The position numbers and the translations under genes were made by a program. Positions 11,900-23,122 of a stretch of DNA of 64,000 bases are shown here, in pieces. The DNA is from Piscicola geometra. Its lineage: Eukaryota; Annelida; Clitellata; Hirudinida; Piscicolidae. The first letter of the stretch is position 1; each line of letters begins with the position of its first letter. Under the pieces are notes generated by a model, which was not told the origin of the DNA, ran no database searches, and saw only the letters and a program-made list of their open reading frames with translations. The stretch covers positions 4,330,787-4,394,786 of the forward strand of contig OX030960.1 of the NCBI GenBank assembly GCA_943735955.1, read 5' to 3'.

Positions 11900-14800
11900 C
11901 AAACTGCAAACTTTTCTGGGATCTTGCTGGAATTATTGGCATATCTCAAGAAAAAAAATGAACAAGGCCTAATCTGCTTCTGTGATTGTAACAAATGAAA
12001 GTATTACAGACTTACATTCTTCTATTTTTTTGCGCTTTCTAATGTTCCCATTGAACCGTTAAAAATATATTTTATCCTTTGCAAGCATGTATTTGCGTTT
12101 TCTTGTTCCCATAAATAAACGCCAACATGGCAACACGGAGGCAATTTATCCACATAACGTCAATGAAGTCTGAACTCGCAAATGAATTCTCGTTTTTCAC
12201 GGTACCTACTCGCCTTCAGTCGAGTGGAAATTCTTCAATCAAACAGCTTCTGTTCAGACATTTTGTAGGAACAAAAATACACATAATAAATCAATGAAAA
12301 CAAAAAGCAACCAATTAAATACTATGTAGTAAACCAAAAAGCCTAGTTGCAGATTAAGGAGTAAGGCTTAAATAATGCAAAACTTTGGCAAACTCTAAAC
12401 AGAATGACAAAAGTATGAGCTGGGAGGGACGCTAGGTGACTTATGGAGCATTTGAAACCCTCGTAACTTAGAACAGCAATCCAGACACTCTGTTTCTAGT
12501 TAATACACTAAAAAGCCTTTTTCAAATGATAAAAATACTTATTTTCTTTTAAATAAAACTTAATTAAAAACTCTCAATCAGTTATTAACTTTTTTCAACG
12601 TAAAATTGACACCCAAACTTCATATTTTTCAATTATCTCACTGGCAGTGGCATTGACGTCAAAGATTTCAATTGCAGCAGTTTTGCAAAGATTTTCTTTT
12701 ATCAAACTTTATGACAAAGTAATCAAAATCCTTCACTTGAATATCTCATCTAGCGTCCATTCTTATCACTTTTTAATCTCATTCCTTTTTTTATGATGAA
12801 GATGAGGACGATGACGGGGATGAAGAGGAGAAGGATAATGATTCTTTATTTTCTAGCCTTCAGCCAATATATCGCTAAGGACGTTTTGAAGAGGCATAAA
12901 TGTCCGAAGCACCCAGTGGTCGCATGCCGCCGTGAACATTATGTCCCACAATTGCCTCAAACTGACACAAAAGCATTTTCATTTATCTAAACGTTGAAAA
13001 ATCTCTTCTTTATTTCATCGATTTAATATATTCGTCACCATCTTCTCGCGTTCATATTGAAATAATCTTGAAACTTAAAAGCACAAAAAAGTACAATCCC
13101 GACTTTCGAACGCCATCACGTCCTTAGATTGGACTCTGTCGCAGTTACATGCGTCTTCATCGCTAATCTCCAGACATGCATCGATCAGACGTGCTTCTAA
13201 GCACCCCATCAGCTTTGCATTCCATTTAACTCATACGGGAAAACCACAAAATGTCGATTTCAAGGCTGGTCATAATAGTGATGATGAAGCAAAGTACGAA
13301 GTCTGAACACTGGCGCACTGATTATAATCATTTATATTTTCTGGTGCAAGTGCACTCATAAAGTCGGTTAGAGGCTGTCCATCGCTCAAGTTAATCAGCC
13401 TTGTCCGTCGTTATTGCACTCGACTTTTTGATCTGTTTTTGATTTAGTGCTCAGGTCTCTGTTATGTCGCCGATGTGAAAGCTTGTGTGTTTTGAAAATG
13501 TCGTGAAAAGATCTACAAACAAACGGAGTATACTGCGTTATAAAAACTTTATAAACTAATTGGATCAACGCTCTCACCATGCAAAGAAGTGTCTGTGAGG
13601 TTCTGAAGATTCTTCCTCGCTAATCACCAAGGCCTACCTCGTTGTGCGTCGGTGCAGGCCTCACACTGCGTCATTATTTGCGAATTCCTTGAAGCATTCA
13701 TACTCTCAATGCATGAGAAACCGCAGTGCTTTGTGGTATCACGTTTAATATAATGTTTTTCTAAACAAGTATATTTCTTTTTTGTGTGTGTCAGATAGTT
13801 TTCTTCCTCTTGAGTATTTCAATAATTTATCATTATAGTTTTTTTTCTTATTTCAAAAGAGTGATGAAAGTTTTTTTAAGGAAACCCAGGTATCAGAGAA
13901 AGTCTATAAGCCATAATTGCATCTTACACTATACCTAACAATTCTGAGATTTCTGCAGCCTGGATTTGAAGGTTTAGAACGGAAAACGACCATCGCAAGC
14001 TTCAATTCTTGAAGCTAACTCATGCAAGTCACGTAATCCCCATCAACGCTGATTGGACGGGTCTTTTTAAACATACTGACAAATCTACGCCTCTATAAGT
14101 GTGATTTAACTGGTGAGAGAGTGACTGAAAGTGGTTTCAAAGTCGAAAACCTCTTCAAGCATCCTTTCCCTTTTCTCTTTCAATATTTTCCCACACTCTC
14201 TTTTTTATTTTGACTCTCACTCTCCATCTTTCCATCTCTCTTTTCCTGCGTGGATCGATAATATGATGCGATCAATGCATCTTCTTACTGCATCATCCAC
14301 CCGCATAATTTCTTGGAGCATATCTCTATGCCGTGTATTCATGCAGTGCAGTAAATAAATAAGCCAAGCGAGTGAATTGTATAAAGTATTTGTGTGTTGT
14401 TTTTGTTTGGGATTGAAGGACTCGAACAGGCAGACAAATGGGAACAATAAAAATTGAAGAATTAAAAAATGGAAGAAAAAAAGACAATAGTGAAAAAGTG
14501 GTGGGATGCAAAGTGGAAAAAGTTTGACAAAAGATGAATGGGGTGAAGCATATAGAAACCTATAACAAATGGAGGATAGTTGGGAAATGGTGAAAAAAAT
14601 TGATGGGTGAATGATGGAGGATTGATGTAGTAGAAATGAAAGAGTGATGGAGCATGAGCTCTAATAGACAATTTCTATATATTTGTTCAAACGCGTGACC
14701 AGATTGATCATTTTCCCATTAATTATTTTATCTTATTTAATATTTTCGACAAAAAGAGCAATATATATTCACACATTTTCGCATATTTACACATAAAGTC

Positions 14801-15220
14801 GCACATAAATGTAAAAAAAATCATTCAAGCTCAATCCCTTCTAATTAAACACTCGAGCGAACTTGAATTTAATTTGAAACCCTTATTTCAACTTCATTCT
14901 ACAAAATTACTCTGTTTTTTGAATTCCCAATAGCGTCAATTTCATCTGGATTGTTTATTTCTCTCGAAATGCCAATCAGTCAAACGAAGTCAATATCATT
15001 TCACTCGAAGAGTTTATGAGTTCAAATATTTTCGAAGTAATATTTATTCTTTCTTAATGGGCCAAATTGGAGCTATTCTTTTCGATTGTGTTCATATCAG
15101 TGATCCGTCCACCGAATCATAAAGAAAGTAGGAAAACCCGAACATTTAATAAATATTTTTATCCCTAATGAAAAGTCACAAACAAATTATTGTACACAAA
15201 TTTTAAGTTTCTCAAGAAAG
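11900..15220. other. No supported gene
   Basis: AT-rich sequence with short open frames of random composition. I see no splice-bounded exon and no repeat of note. Confidence 0.5.
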
Positions 15221-15227
15221 ATTTTAG

Positions 15228-15272
15228 CATGGTTCGGATTGAATCGAATCAGTCTCGAGAAGTGCTTTCAAG
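15228..15272 (+). CDS. Possible first coding exon of a small + strand gene
   Basis: Acceptor-like aagattttag ends at 15227, and ATG follows at 15229, reading MVRIESNQSREVLS plus AG. A weak donor, gtgcca, begins at 15273. The two leftover bases suit the start phase of 15571-15645. Confidence 0.22.
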
Positions 15273-15570
15273 GTGCCATGGAGCTACAGTGCTGTTTATA
15301 TTATTATATTTTTTCACTTTTTTTGTGTGCTATTATTTGATTTCACAGCCTTACATTTTGCTTAAAAAAACTTATATTATGCAAACAAATGATTTACTTT
15401 CCGTTACTGTAGAGTTATAGCCGTGTTATTAAAGATATTTTATAGTTTGTGGACTTTTCAGACAAAAGTTATAGATTAAGATTCCTAAATGGTCGTAAAA
15501 GGGAAATGACGCCTCAAAAAGACAGATGCTTGAATAGATGGTGTCTGAAACACTTGCGTCTTTTCCCCAG

Positions 15571-15645
15571 GAAGCTGAAACAAGAACTAGAAGATCAAGT
15601 TGTAAAACTGGGTGCATCTGCTGTTAGGAAAAAGCTATTTGAAGG
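15571..15645 (+). CDS. Candidate exon, charged helix
   Basis: Strong acceptor gcgtcttttccccag, with a possible donor gtgtcg at 15646. After one completing base it reads KLKQELEDQVVKLGASAV, then RKKLFEG, then AA. The composition looks like an amphipathic helix. The exon might begin earlier, at 15462 after cttttcag, in the same frame. Confidence 0.32.
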
Positions 15646-15725
15646 GAAGTGTCGTCTTCTTTTTGCGACCACATCTACCACTTCGTTTTTAGTGACGTTA
15701 TACTAACAAACTTCAGTTTTTTCAG

Positions 15726-15774
15726 CCACAACTCTAATGCTACAGTAACGGAATGTATACTGAAAAAATCTTTG
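15726..15774 (+). CDS. Candidate exon
   Basis: Strong acceptor ttcagttttttcag and a near-consensus donor gtaagt at 15775. One completing base, then HNSNATVTECILKKSL, ending phase 0. It joins 15571-15645 (AA+C) and 17037-17110 (phase 0) without a stop. Confidence 0.36.
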
Positions 15775-17036
15775 GTAAGTTTTCAAGAAAAATTAAATGG
15801 CTGTGAAAACAAAGCCACAAAAGATGCAAATTTACAATAATTTGAGCAACACTGTAGTTAGTGTAATTCGATAACGATTGAACATCTTTTTTTAATTTAA
15901 ATGTTTTTAATCATACTCAGAAATGCGGGTAAAACAAGCTTTGACTCATTAAACCAGCAATCTCCTGTATGGTTGAAGGACCTAGGCGCCTTTGCCAGAA
16001 TTTATTTCTCAGCTCGCTAGTAAAATTCAATTTTTTGAAAGTAAAAGAATATTGAAACTTTGAAGACATTAAAGGTAGTGGGATTGGCCGACTGTGTTAA
16101 AGTAACTCCTGCACAGGGAATTAAAGAACTAAGCGTGAAATTTAATTAAAAGCGCTTTAGATTTAAGTTGTCTTTGCAATTCTAAAAGTTCTTCTCCAAA
16201 AGAATAATTCAGATTGAATAGAAAAAAAATCAAAACAACAAGGTCCTATAAACTTTACTTTTTAAATTGAGTTAAATTGCGAAAGAGTGAATCAGGGCTA
16301 ATGCCTATTGCAGCACGCACACCTCAGATAACCTCTTGAATTTTGAATGTAGCGGTCCTGCAAGGCAAAAAGAAAGAAGTGATTACTTGCAATAAACATC
16401 CCTTAGCTGGGCACACGAAAGCTAGGGCGAGTACTTTACGGCTTCTGTGAAGCGAACGTATTCAGAACGAGTAGAAGGAGCCTTTAATGAAAATAACCCA
16501 CAAGTTTTATGATGTAGCATAAACAGTTGTTTAAATTTAAATATTTATTGTGAAATATTGGGCATACAAGAGATAACGCAACTTAAATCACATTAGAACT
16601 TTTATTTTGTTGATTTTTGAAAAGATTTACAATACTTTTTTATTCAAAAAGACAAACAAAGAAACGCAAATTTATGAGTTTAATTGCTTTTTCATTCAAA
16701 TACTTTTTTCTATGATCTTTTTTTGCTTGAATTTTTTTAGTTACAATTGTAATCGCCATTTTATTCAAGTTTTTAATTTTTCTAACTTTTAATTGCCCAT
16801 TGGCATTACTTTATTGCCTTGAAAACACCCTTTCCCCCAATTATTATCTCACAGTAACTCAATAATTTCTTCGACGTAACGTATTCGTTATTTTTCCTTA
16901 CCCTATCAACATCATCATCATCTTCATCATCGTCATTATCATCATCTTTTTTTAATTTTTATTTTGTTTAATTTTTCTTATTTATACTCTTTTTCTTCTT
17001 GATGATCATCGTCATTATCTTCTTTTCGTCGTAAAG

Positions 17037-17110
17037 TTCAAGACTTCTCTGGAGCACCGAGGCACTTTATCATTGTCACCCTCATGGCATTCTCACCATC
17101 ACCAACAGCG
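17037..17110 (+). CDS. Candidate exon
   Basis: Acceptor tcttttcgtcgtaaag and consensus donor gtaagt at 17111. In the phase set by the preceding exon it reads FKTSLEHRGTLSLSP, then a His-rich stretch, then CG. The other two frames are also open, so the frame rests on phase continuity. Confidence 0.34.
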
Positions 17111-17346
17111 GTAAGTTCAGAGAGAACCTAAGCAGAAAGCACACATTTTCAGAGTAAGAATATAGGGCAGCAATGTTTTCTTCTTGACTTTTGGCTGCTG
17201 CGATCAGCCATCACTAATTCAATTTTTTTCTTTAAACTTCTCTATTTTCTGTATCTGCTCTTTTCGCTCACATTTACTTCATATCTTCTTTCATCCATGT
17301 GCCTCTTCCTTTACCTTTTCTTCTTCTCTTGTGCTCCCAACTTCAG

Positions 17347-17365
17347 CATTCTTCCACTGATATAA
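17347..17365 (+). CDS. Candidate terminal exon
   Basis: A very strong polypyrimidine tract and acceptor (tcttgtgctcccaacttcag) is followed by one completing base, ILPLI and TAA at 17363-17365. The phase agrees with 17110. The whole chain from 15228 would encode roughly 88 residues of unknown function. Confidence 0.27.
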
Positions 17366-17399
17366 CTCGTCTCTCTTCTTTGCATGTATCCGAAACAAC

Positions 17400-20300
17400 T
17401 CGAACGATTTTTTCACTTTTTCCATCAAAACCTTTTATCTAAACTATTCTTCTGAGGAAATAATTTCCTATTTTATATAATCTTTCAATCTACAACAAAC
17501 ACCTTAGCATCTTTAGCAACTCTGCTACTTCCAGATCTGCCTCTTCTCTTAGTGAATGCCACGCTTTCTCAAGTCTAAACAATACATCATGGCGGGTCGC
17601 ACTAAAGTCTTGTACATTTTTTCGTTCCCATTTTTGTGGACACTTTATTGTCGAAGGCACCTTTGTTAATTATCTCCCGCCACGCCAGTCTTTGAAAACC
17701 ATGTTCTAGGCAGATTCCTGACTCACTCCACTACGCCCACTAGGATTTAGGCATTTTAAATAAAATATCTCATAAATCTTCAGACTCCTTCCTTCCTATC
17801 ACCACTTTTACACACGGTTTTTTCTTCCACTTGGAAGCCTACACTCCTAACACAAGACCTCTTTCGTGTAAAATAAACCACACAGACAAACGTTTCATAC
17901 TTCTGCATCACACCACATGCAATCTGTTTTCATATTTCAACTTCTTCTCTTTCTCCATTTCTCTTTCAGTTCTTTTTTCCTTAATTCTTTCTTTCTTTTC
18001 CATTTATTTTCTTCTCTTTTCATCTTCTTCGTTTTAAGTATCTTTAATCACTCCATCTTTCCTTTTCATTGTGACATTTTCACGTTTACACACTCATACA
18101 ATCTGTCATGTGTGTGTGTGTGTGTGTGCATGAGTGTGTGTAAAGGGAAGATGTAAATGCATTTCTCAAAAGCCTCTCCAATACGTCACTAACTTTATCA
18201 ATGTCTCAATATCTCAAGGCTTTGAGGTGTCAGACAGGCAGAATGAATTACTGCCCTGGTCGATACTTCATCACTTGCCTCATAATCTCTAAGCTCCTTA
18301 TGATTAGAGCAGTGATCGAAAAAGTTGTCGTTTTTCAGAATGGGATTAACAGGTTCACTTTTATCAAATAATTTTTTTAAAATATTTTTGAGAATATTTA
18401 GTTTATTTTGATGCAAGGAGTGCTGTATATGAAACTTGAAGACATTTCATGAGATAACTCAATCTTTTCTTCAAGAACTATTTAACTAACGTGGCTTAAG
18501 CTAGACATTTAGATTTCCGCTCGTCCATCAAGTATCTTTTTCCATCCACTGCTCGAATAATTTAGTATGTGTGGCATTTTTAAGACTAATTGAGTGACTG
18601 GTGGCTCGGTGGAACAAAATCTCAGTGCGAACTGCTTAGTTCTACAAATGTCGTTTTGAAGTTAAACGTGCAACTAGTTGCAGCAATATATACCAGATAA
18701 CAATTTTCTCATTTAAACTACCAAAAAAAACTTAAATAAAAATTATAGTTTCAATGTAGAACAAAAAAACGTTAAAAATCCCAATTTTTGTTGGAAAAAA
18801 ACTCAACAAAACTCCACCAATCCACTGTAGCTGCATGCACGCATTGAACGCCTTCAAACGCTGGCTTGTTGACGCCATTGTTATGACAACCGGACGCTGT
18901 CAACAATGACGTCATAATCGTCTCACAAATCTTCCTTTCATGGTTTTATGAAGGAGTCTTTATTTTATTTTTTATTTTTCTGTCTTTATTTTTTATATAT
19001 TTTAATATTTTATTCTGTTTTTAATTTATGTGTCGTTTTCTTGATTTATTGGATTCTTCTGGGTTTTTTCTCTTGCACCTTTAAGACGCATTCATATTTT
19101 CCATTCCTGCTGTCTCGTATTAATTACTACTTACTTCTTAATGCTATTCTTAATGGCAGATTATTTTTATATTAAAAACAACTTAGTTTTTCCTCTATCT
19201 ATAATTTAATTTGTTTAGAATATAAGATATGTAAAAATTGTATCTGTAAAAAAAGTAATTCAATTTTTTATTAATAAATTCTAATTTTTTTCTCTTTAAA
19301 TTTTCTTTTTTTTTCATCTTGCGAAGTTTTTTGTCGGCTAAAAATCTAAATCTCCTTTATTGATTAGTCGTGAGATATTTTCTGTCAAAATAAATAACAG
19401 ATTTTGAAGCCTATACTCTCGTTAACAATCATTATCACTCAAAGAACTCCAAATAACCAGCCTGGCTTTTATAGACCACCAACACAGCATTCGAGTCAAT
19501 TCACTGTTTTAATAAAAAGTCGTTGCAATGTCATTAAAGCAATGTGAGCTGAAAACCAAGATGAATTTGGAGATTGCTTCGACGAAGGAAATTATAGTGG
19601 ATTCCTGAAGAAATGCATGGAAGAATGAATAACAGTTTTGAGAACGGGGAAATAAAGGAACAAATGAGCTGAACGTTGATGAATGAGAAAACGATGAAAT
19701 AATGAATGAGAGAGTGGGTGGATGGGTCGGTGGACGATGCGGAAAAGCTCTAAGATGTAGCATAGTATCTAGTGGAGAAGAGGTTAAGAAAGGTTGTCGA
19801 AAAGATTTCAGAAATTACTCGTACAAAAGTGTACAGATCTGAGGTATTTGAGCGAAAAACCTGTCCAAACCACATAATATTACAATAATTTTCCATATCT
19901 TATTTAATATTAAAGTTCCTATGAATGCAATCATTTTCAAATGCTTCGTATGCTTTCATACATCGTTTTATGCCACATCTAACAATACATCCATGGCTGC
20001 CTCCTTTACTCTGGGAAATGCAATTGTATTATTGCTAGTGACATTTCATTAAATGCAGTAATTCTCATTTCTTTCCTATTGTTTACTTAAAATAAAAAAT
20101 GGTAGAAGTGCATCTTTAAATATATAATTTACCTTTAATATAAATAAATATATAAACACAAAATTCTAAAAATGCATACCGTTATTGCATACAAACACTG
20201 GCTTCTAAATTTCTATAATGCTTTCGGAGCACTGGGAGCGCATAATTGAGAGGTCATTCCGGCGGTTTTATGAATGTTTGATTTAAGAAACAGTTTGTGA
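17400..20300. other. No supported gene
   Basis: A pyrimidine-rich and AT-rich stretch. At 18602-18612 a box A-like TGGCTCGGTGG matches the head of the SINE at 47.6 kb with one change, but no box B follows, so it is at most a SINE fragment. Confidence 0.5.
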
Positions 20301-20304
20301 AAAG

Positions 20305-20310
20305 TTTATT
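20305..20310 (-). other. Poly(A) signal for the Kv channel gene
   Basis: AATAAA on the minus strand, about 130 nt beyond the channel stop codon. Confidence 0.5.
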
Positions 20311-20441
20311 TGAACATTCTATGTTTTAAGTTGAAAGTTAACTCGTGAAAATTTTACTTTGCAAAAATGCTGCGAATATCAAAAATGAGAGGCGAAAGAG
20401 ACTAATGCCGAGAGAGAGAATGAAAAGGATTTTCAAAAAGA

Positions 20442-22011
20442 CTAAATATGCCTCCCTCGACCCGTCTTGTGCGAGTAGAAACGGTTGAAGTGTCCTGTGA
20501 TGATGGGCACGGGAATGGCCAAAGTGAGCACTCCAGTGATAGCACAAGCAGCCCCGATCAGCCTCCCCGCCACCCCCAGAGGCACCATGTCTCCGTAGCC
20601 GACTGTCGTCATGGTGATGATTGCCCACCAGAAGGCGTCTGGGATGCTCTTCATGTGCGAGTCAGGATTGCCGAACTCTGCGTAGTAAACCGCGCTGGAG
20701 AAGACGAGGAGTGAGACCATCAGTGCCACTAGGAAGAGACCAAGCCCTTCGAGGGAGGCCTTGAAGGTGAGCAGGAGAACTTGCAGGCCGACTGAGTGCT
20801 TGGTCAGTTTGAAGACCCTGATCAGTCGGATCACTCGCAGGAAAGAGAGCGAGGCTGAAGTTTTGGCGCCAGCACAACTCATCGTCCACAACACGTTCAA
20901 GAGCGTCCAGTAGTAGGGCAAGACGGCTGTGACGTCGACGATGTTCTTGAAGTCCTTCCAAAACTCTACTTTGTTGGGGCAAGATATGAATCTGGCGATG
21001 GCTTCTATGGTGAACCAAAAAGTGCAGGTGCTTTCGATGATGAAGAAGGGGTCTAGAAAGTTTGGAAGTTCGTGAGAGACGCAGTGAGATTTGGCGAAGA
21101 GCGGAAGAGTTTCGATGCAGAAGATGACGATAGATAGGATAGTCATGAAGACCGACAAGACAGCGACCATGAAAGCAGGCTTCGACGACTGCGGCTCTTC
21201 GAACAGCGTCCACATCGCCTTCATCCACCCTTTCTCAGGCATGGGACACTCCTCGAAAATGTACCCCTCCGATCTCTTGTACTCTTCCACCGTTTCCTCC
21301 TCCAACTCAAAGAAAATCAACTCTTCCAGAAAAACGTCGCTAGGAACGTGGTATGGCTTTCTCAGACGACCTCCATGCTGGTAAAAAGAGAAGATCGCCT
21401 CAAAACTGGGTCTGTGTCGGTCGAAGAAAAGTTCTCTCCGTTCCTCGTCGAAGTACGCCTGTCTCTTGAAGCAGTTGCCCAGGAGAGTTGTAGGTCGTCG
21501 TTCCAGCACTGCTCGCCTCGTCTCGAACAACTGACCACACACGTTGATTCGCAAGCGTTCACAACCCGCCAGTCTGCAGTTGTGTTCGGAAGACTCAGCG
21601 GAAATGAGGGAGGTGGCCATCGCGAGGAGTTGTTGTTCGGGCTGTTGCTCGTTCGTGTCGTCTGAAGTGTCACTTTCTTCGTAGAACTTGGTTGACTGGC
21701 TGGAGTCAGAAACGAAGCCTGCGTCCATGTTCAGTCTCACCGGCTTGTCTCTGCCCAGGTTGCTCGAAAGATTCGTCAAAGCAACCTTCGCCAGCTTGCT
21801 TCGATGTCTTTTTGAGGCTCTTTTCTGAAAATTAATTTTCTTCGACATTATTTTCTTTTCACTTTTCCTATTCTTTTCCTTTCTGCTTCTTTTGTAACTT
21901 TTGGAATACTGCCTGTCTTCCACCTCCTTTCCTTCGTCTGTCTTGTCACGCAGCAGTTGAAGTCGGAGAGTCGACAGGTCGTCGCAGTTGTCGAAGAGAA
22001 CTACACTGGTG
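20442..22011 (-). CDS. KCNA-like: Voltage-gated K+ channel, Kv1/Shaker type: channel exon
   Basis: This exon encodes the full core of a plasma-membrane delayed-rectifier or A-type K+ channel subunit that assembles as a tetramer. Counting from the minus-strand codon at 21923, the T1 domain spans about 124-225 (LRINVCGQLFETRR, FFDRHRPSFEAIFSFYQHGG). S1 is about 251-272, S2 293-313, S3 327-347, S4 361-376, S5 392-414, the pore with TMTTVGYGDM about 437-446, and S6 with the PVP hinge at 471-473. The chain ends 10 residues after S6-linked FNRFY, so the usual long C-tail and PDZ ligand are absent. S4 reads RVIRLIRVFKLTKHS, one charge triplet shorter than Shaker. The frame stays open upstream to an acceptor (cttcccttccacag), so the exon starts at 22011, after two bases from 23123-25014. 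The core is intronless. Assignment to Kv1 rather than Kv2-4 rests on T1 and the S1/S5-S6 wording. Confidence 0.9.
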
Positions 22012-23122
22012 CTGTGGAAGGGAAGGATGGCTTTTAAATACTATTTAGGTTAGTTGTACTACGCACAATAGAGCTTCACAAACAAGGCCAGTGTGCGTCT
22101 CAGTCGTTATTGGGGACAAACAGGTATACATGTAGCTCAGGAGAATACATAATATTTTTTTACAAAATTTTATCAATAAAATTATGATAAACATCCCTTG
22201 TTATTGAATAAATAGAAATAATAAAGAAAACTCCTTAAAATGTGGGGACTTTTTGATGTAGGAATAGAATGTTTGAAACGACTTTAATCCTTTGTGGAAT
22301 CGATATAGGCACGTTCCCTTGCACAAAAATGTACAGGGTCTATTGTTTCTGGTGCTCAAAATAAACTCATAAAGTATATAAATACGTTAATAAAACATAT
22401 TAAATGTTTTTTCGAATAAATTAAGAAGTTTTAGCAAAAAGATAAAAACTAAATTTTCTTTATAAGTTATGAAACCTATTTTGCTTTTTTCGTTGTTTAA
22501 TTATATTATCTTAGATATAAAATTTTTACAAACTTAACGATTAACATATTATCGGGAAAGGATAAAAATGGCTATAAAGCAATGGCCTTTGGCAGAAGAA
22601 GATAGGGAAATAAAGAAGCAGCGAGGCCAGTAAGATACAATGCAAAGTCGAGTTAGCAAAATAGAAAAGCGAAAATACAAGATTTGTTTTTAAGTTTGAA
22701 ATATTGAAACTTTTATGTCTAAAAAATAAATATAAAAAAAAGTAAATTGCAAAGTAAAAAGCAGATAGGCAAGTTGATAGAGTGCTAAACAAATTGGACA
22801 TCGATTGTCGATCGGAAGGCATTGGGTGTCAGTCGATAAGTAATCACTGTCAAGCGAGGCATCCCGCTGAATATGCAGGCGATGAGGCTTTTCTGCTACC
22901 ACACACTCGTAATTCGTATAACGAACTTATTGTTCTTCTTATTAAGTCTCCGTCTTATCCTCTCCCCACGGCACTCCATCACTGGACCTTCACTGGACAC
23001 ACAAATGAGATGCCACAGAGCGAATGTCAAACGTCACGTATCAGTGAGTCTGCAAGTAGGCGCTGGAATGGCAATGTATTTCGAATGACGTGAAGCAAGG
23101 TCCGCAATGAATGATGGCCCAC

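Noticed and set aside
20448..21673. Other long open frames overlapping the Kv exon
   Set aside because: Arg/Ser/His-rich shadows of the channel frame. The channel frame has complete domain content.
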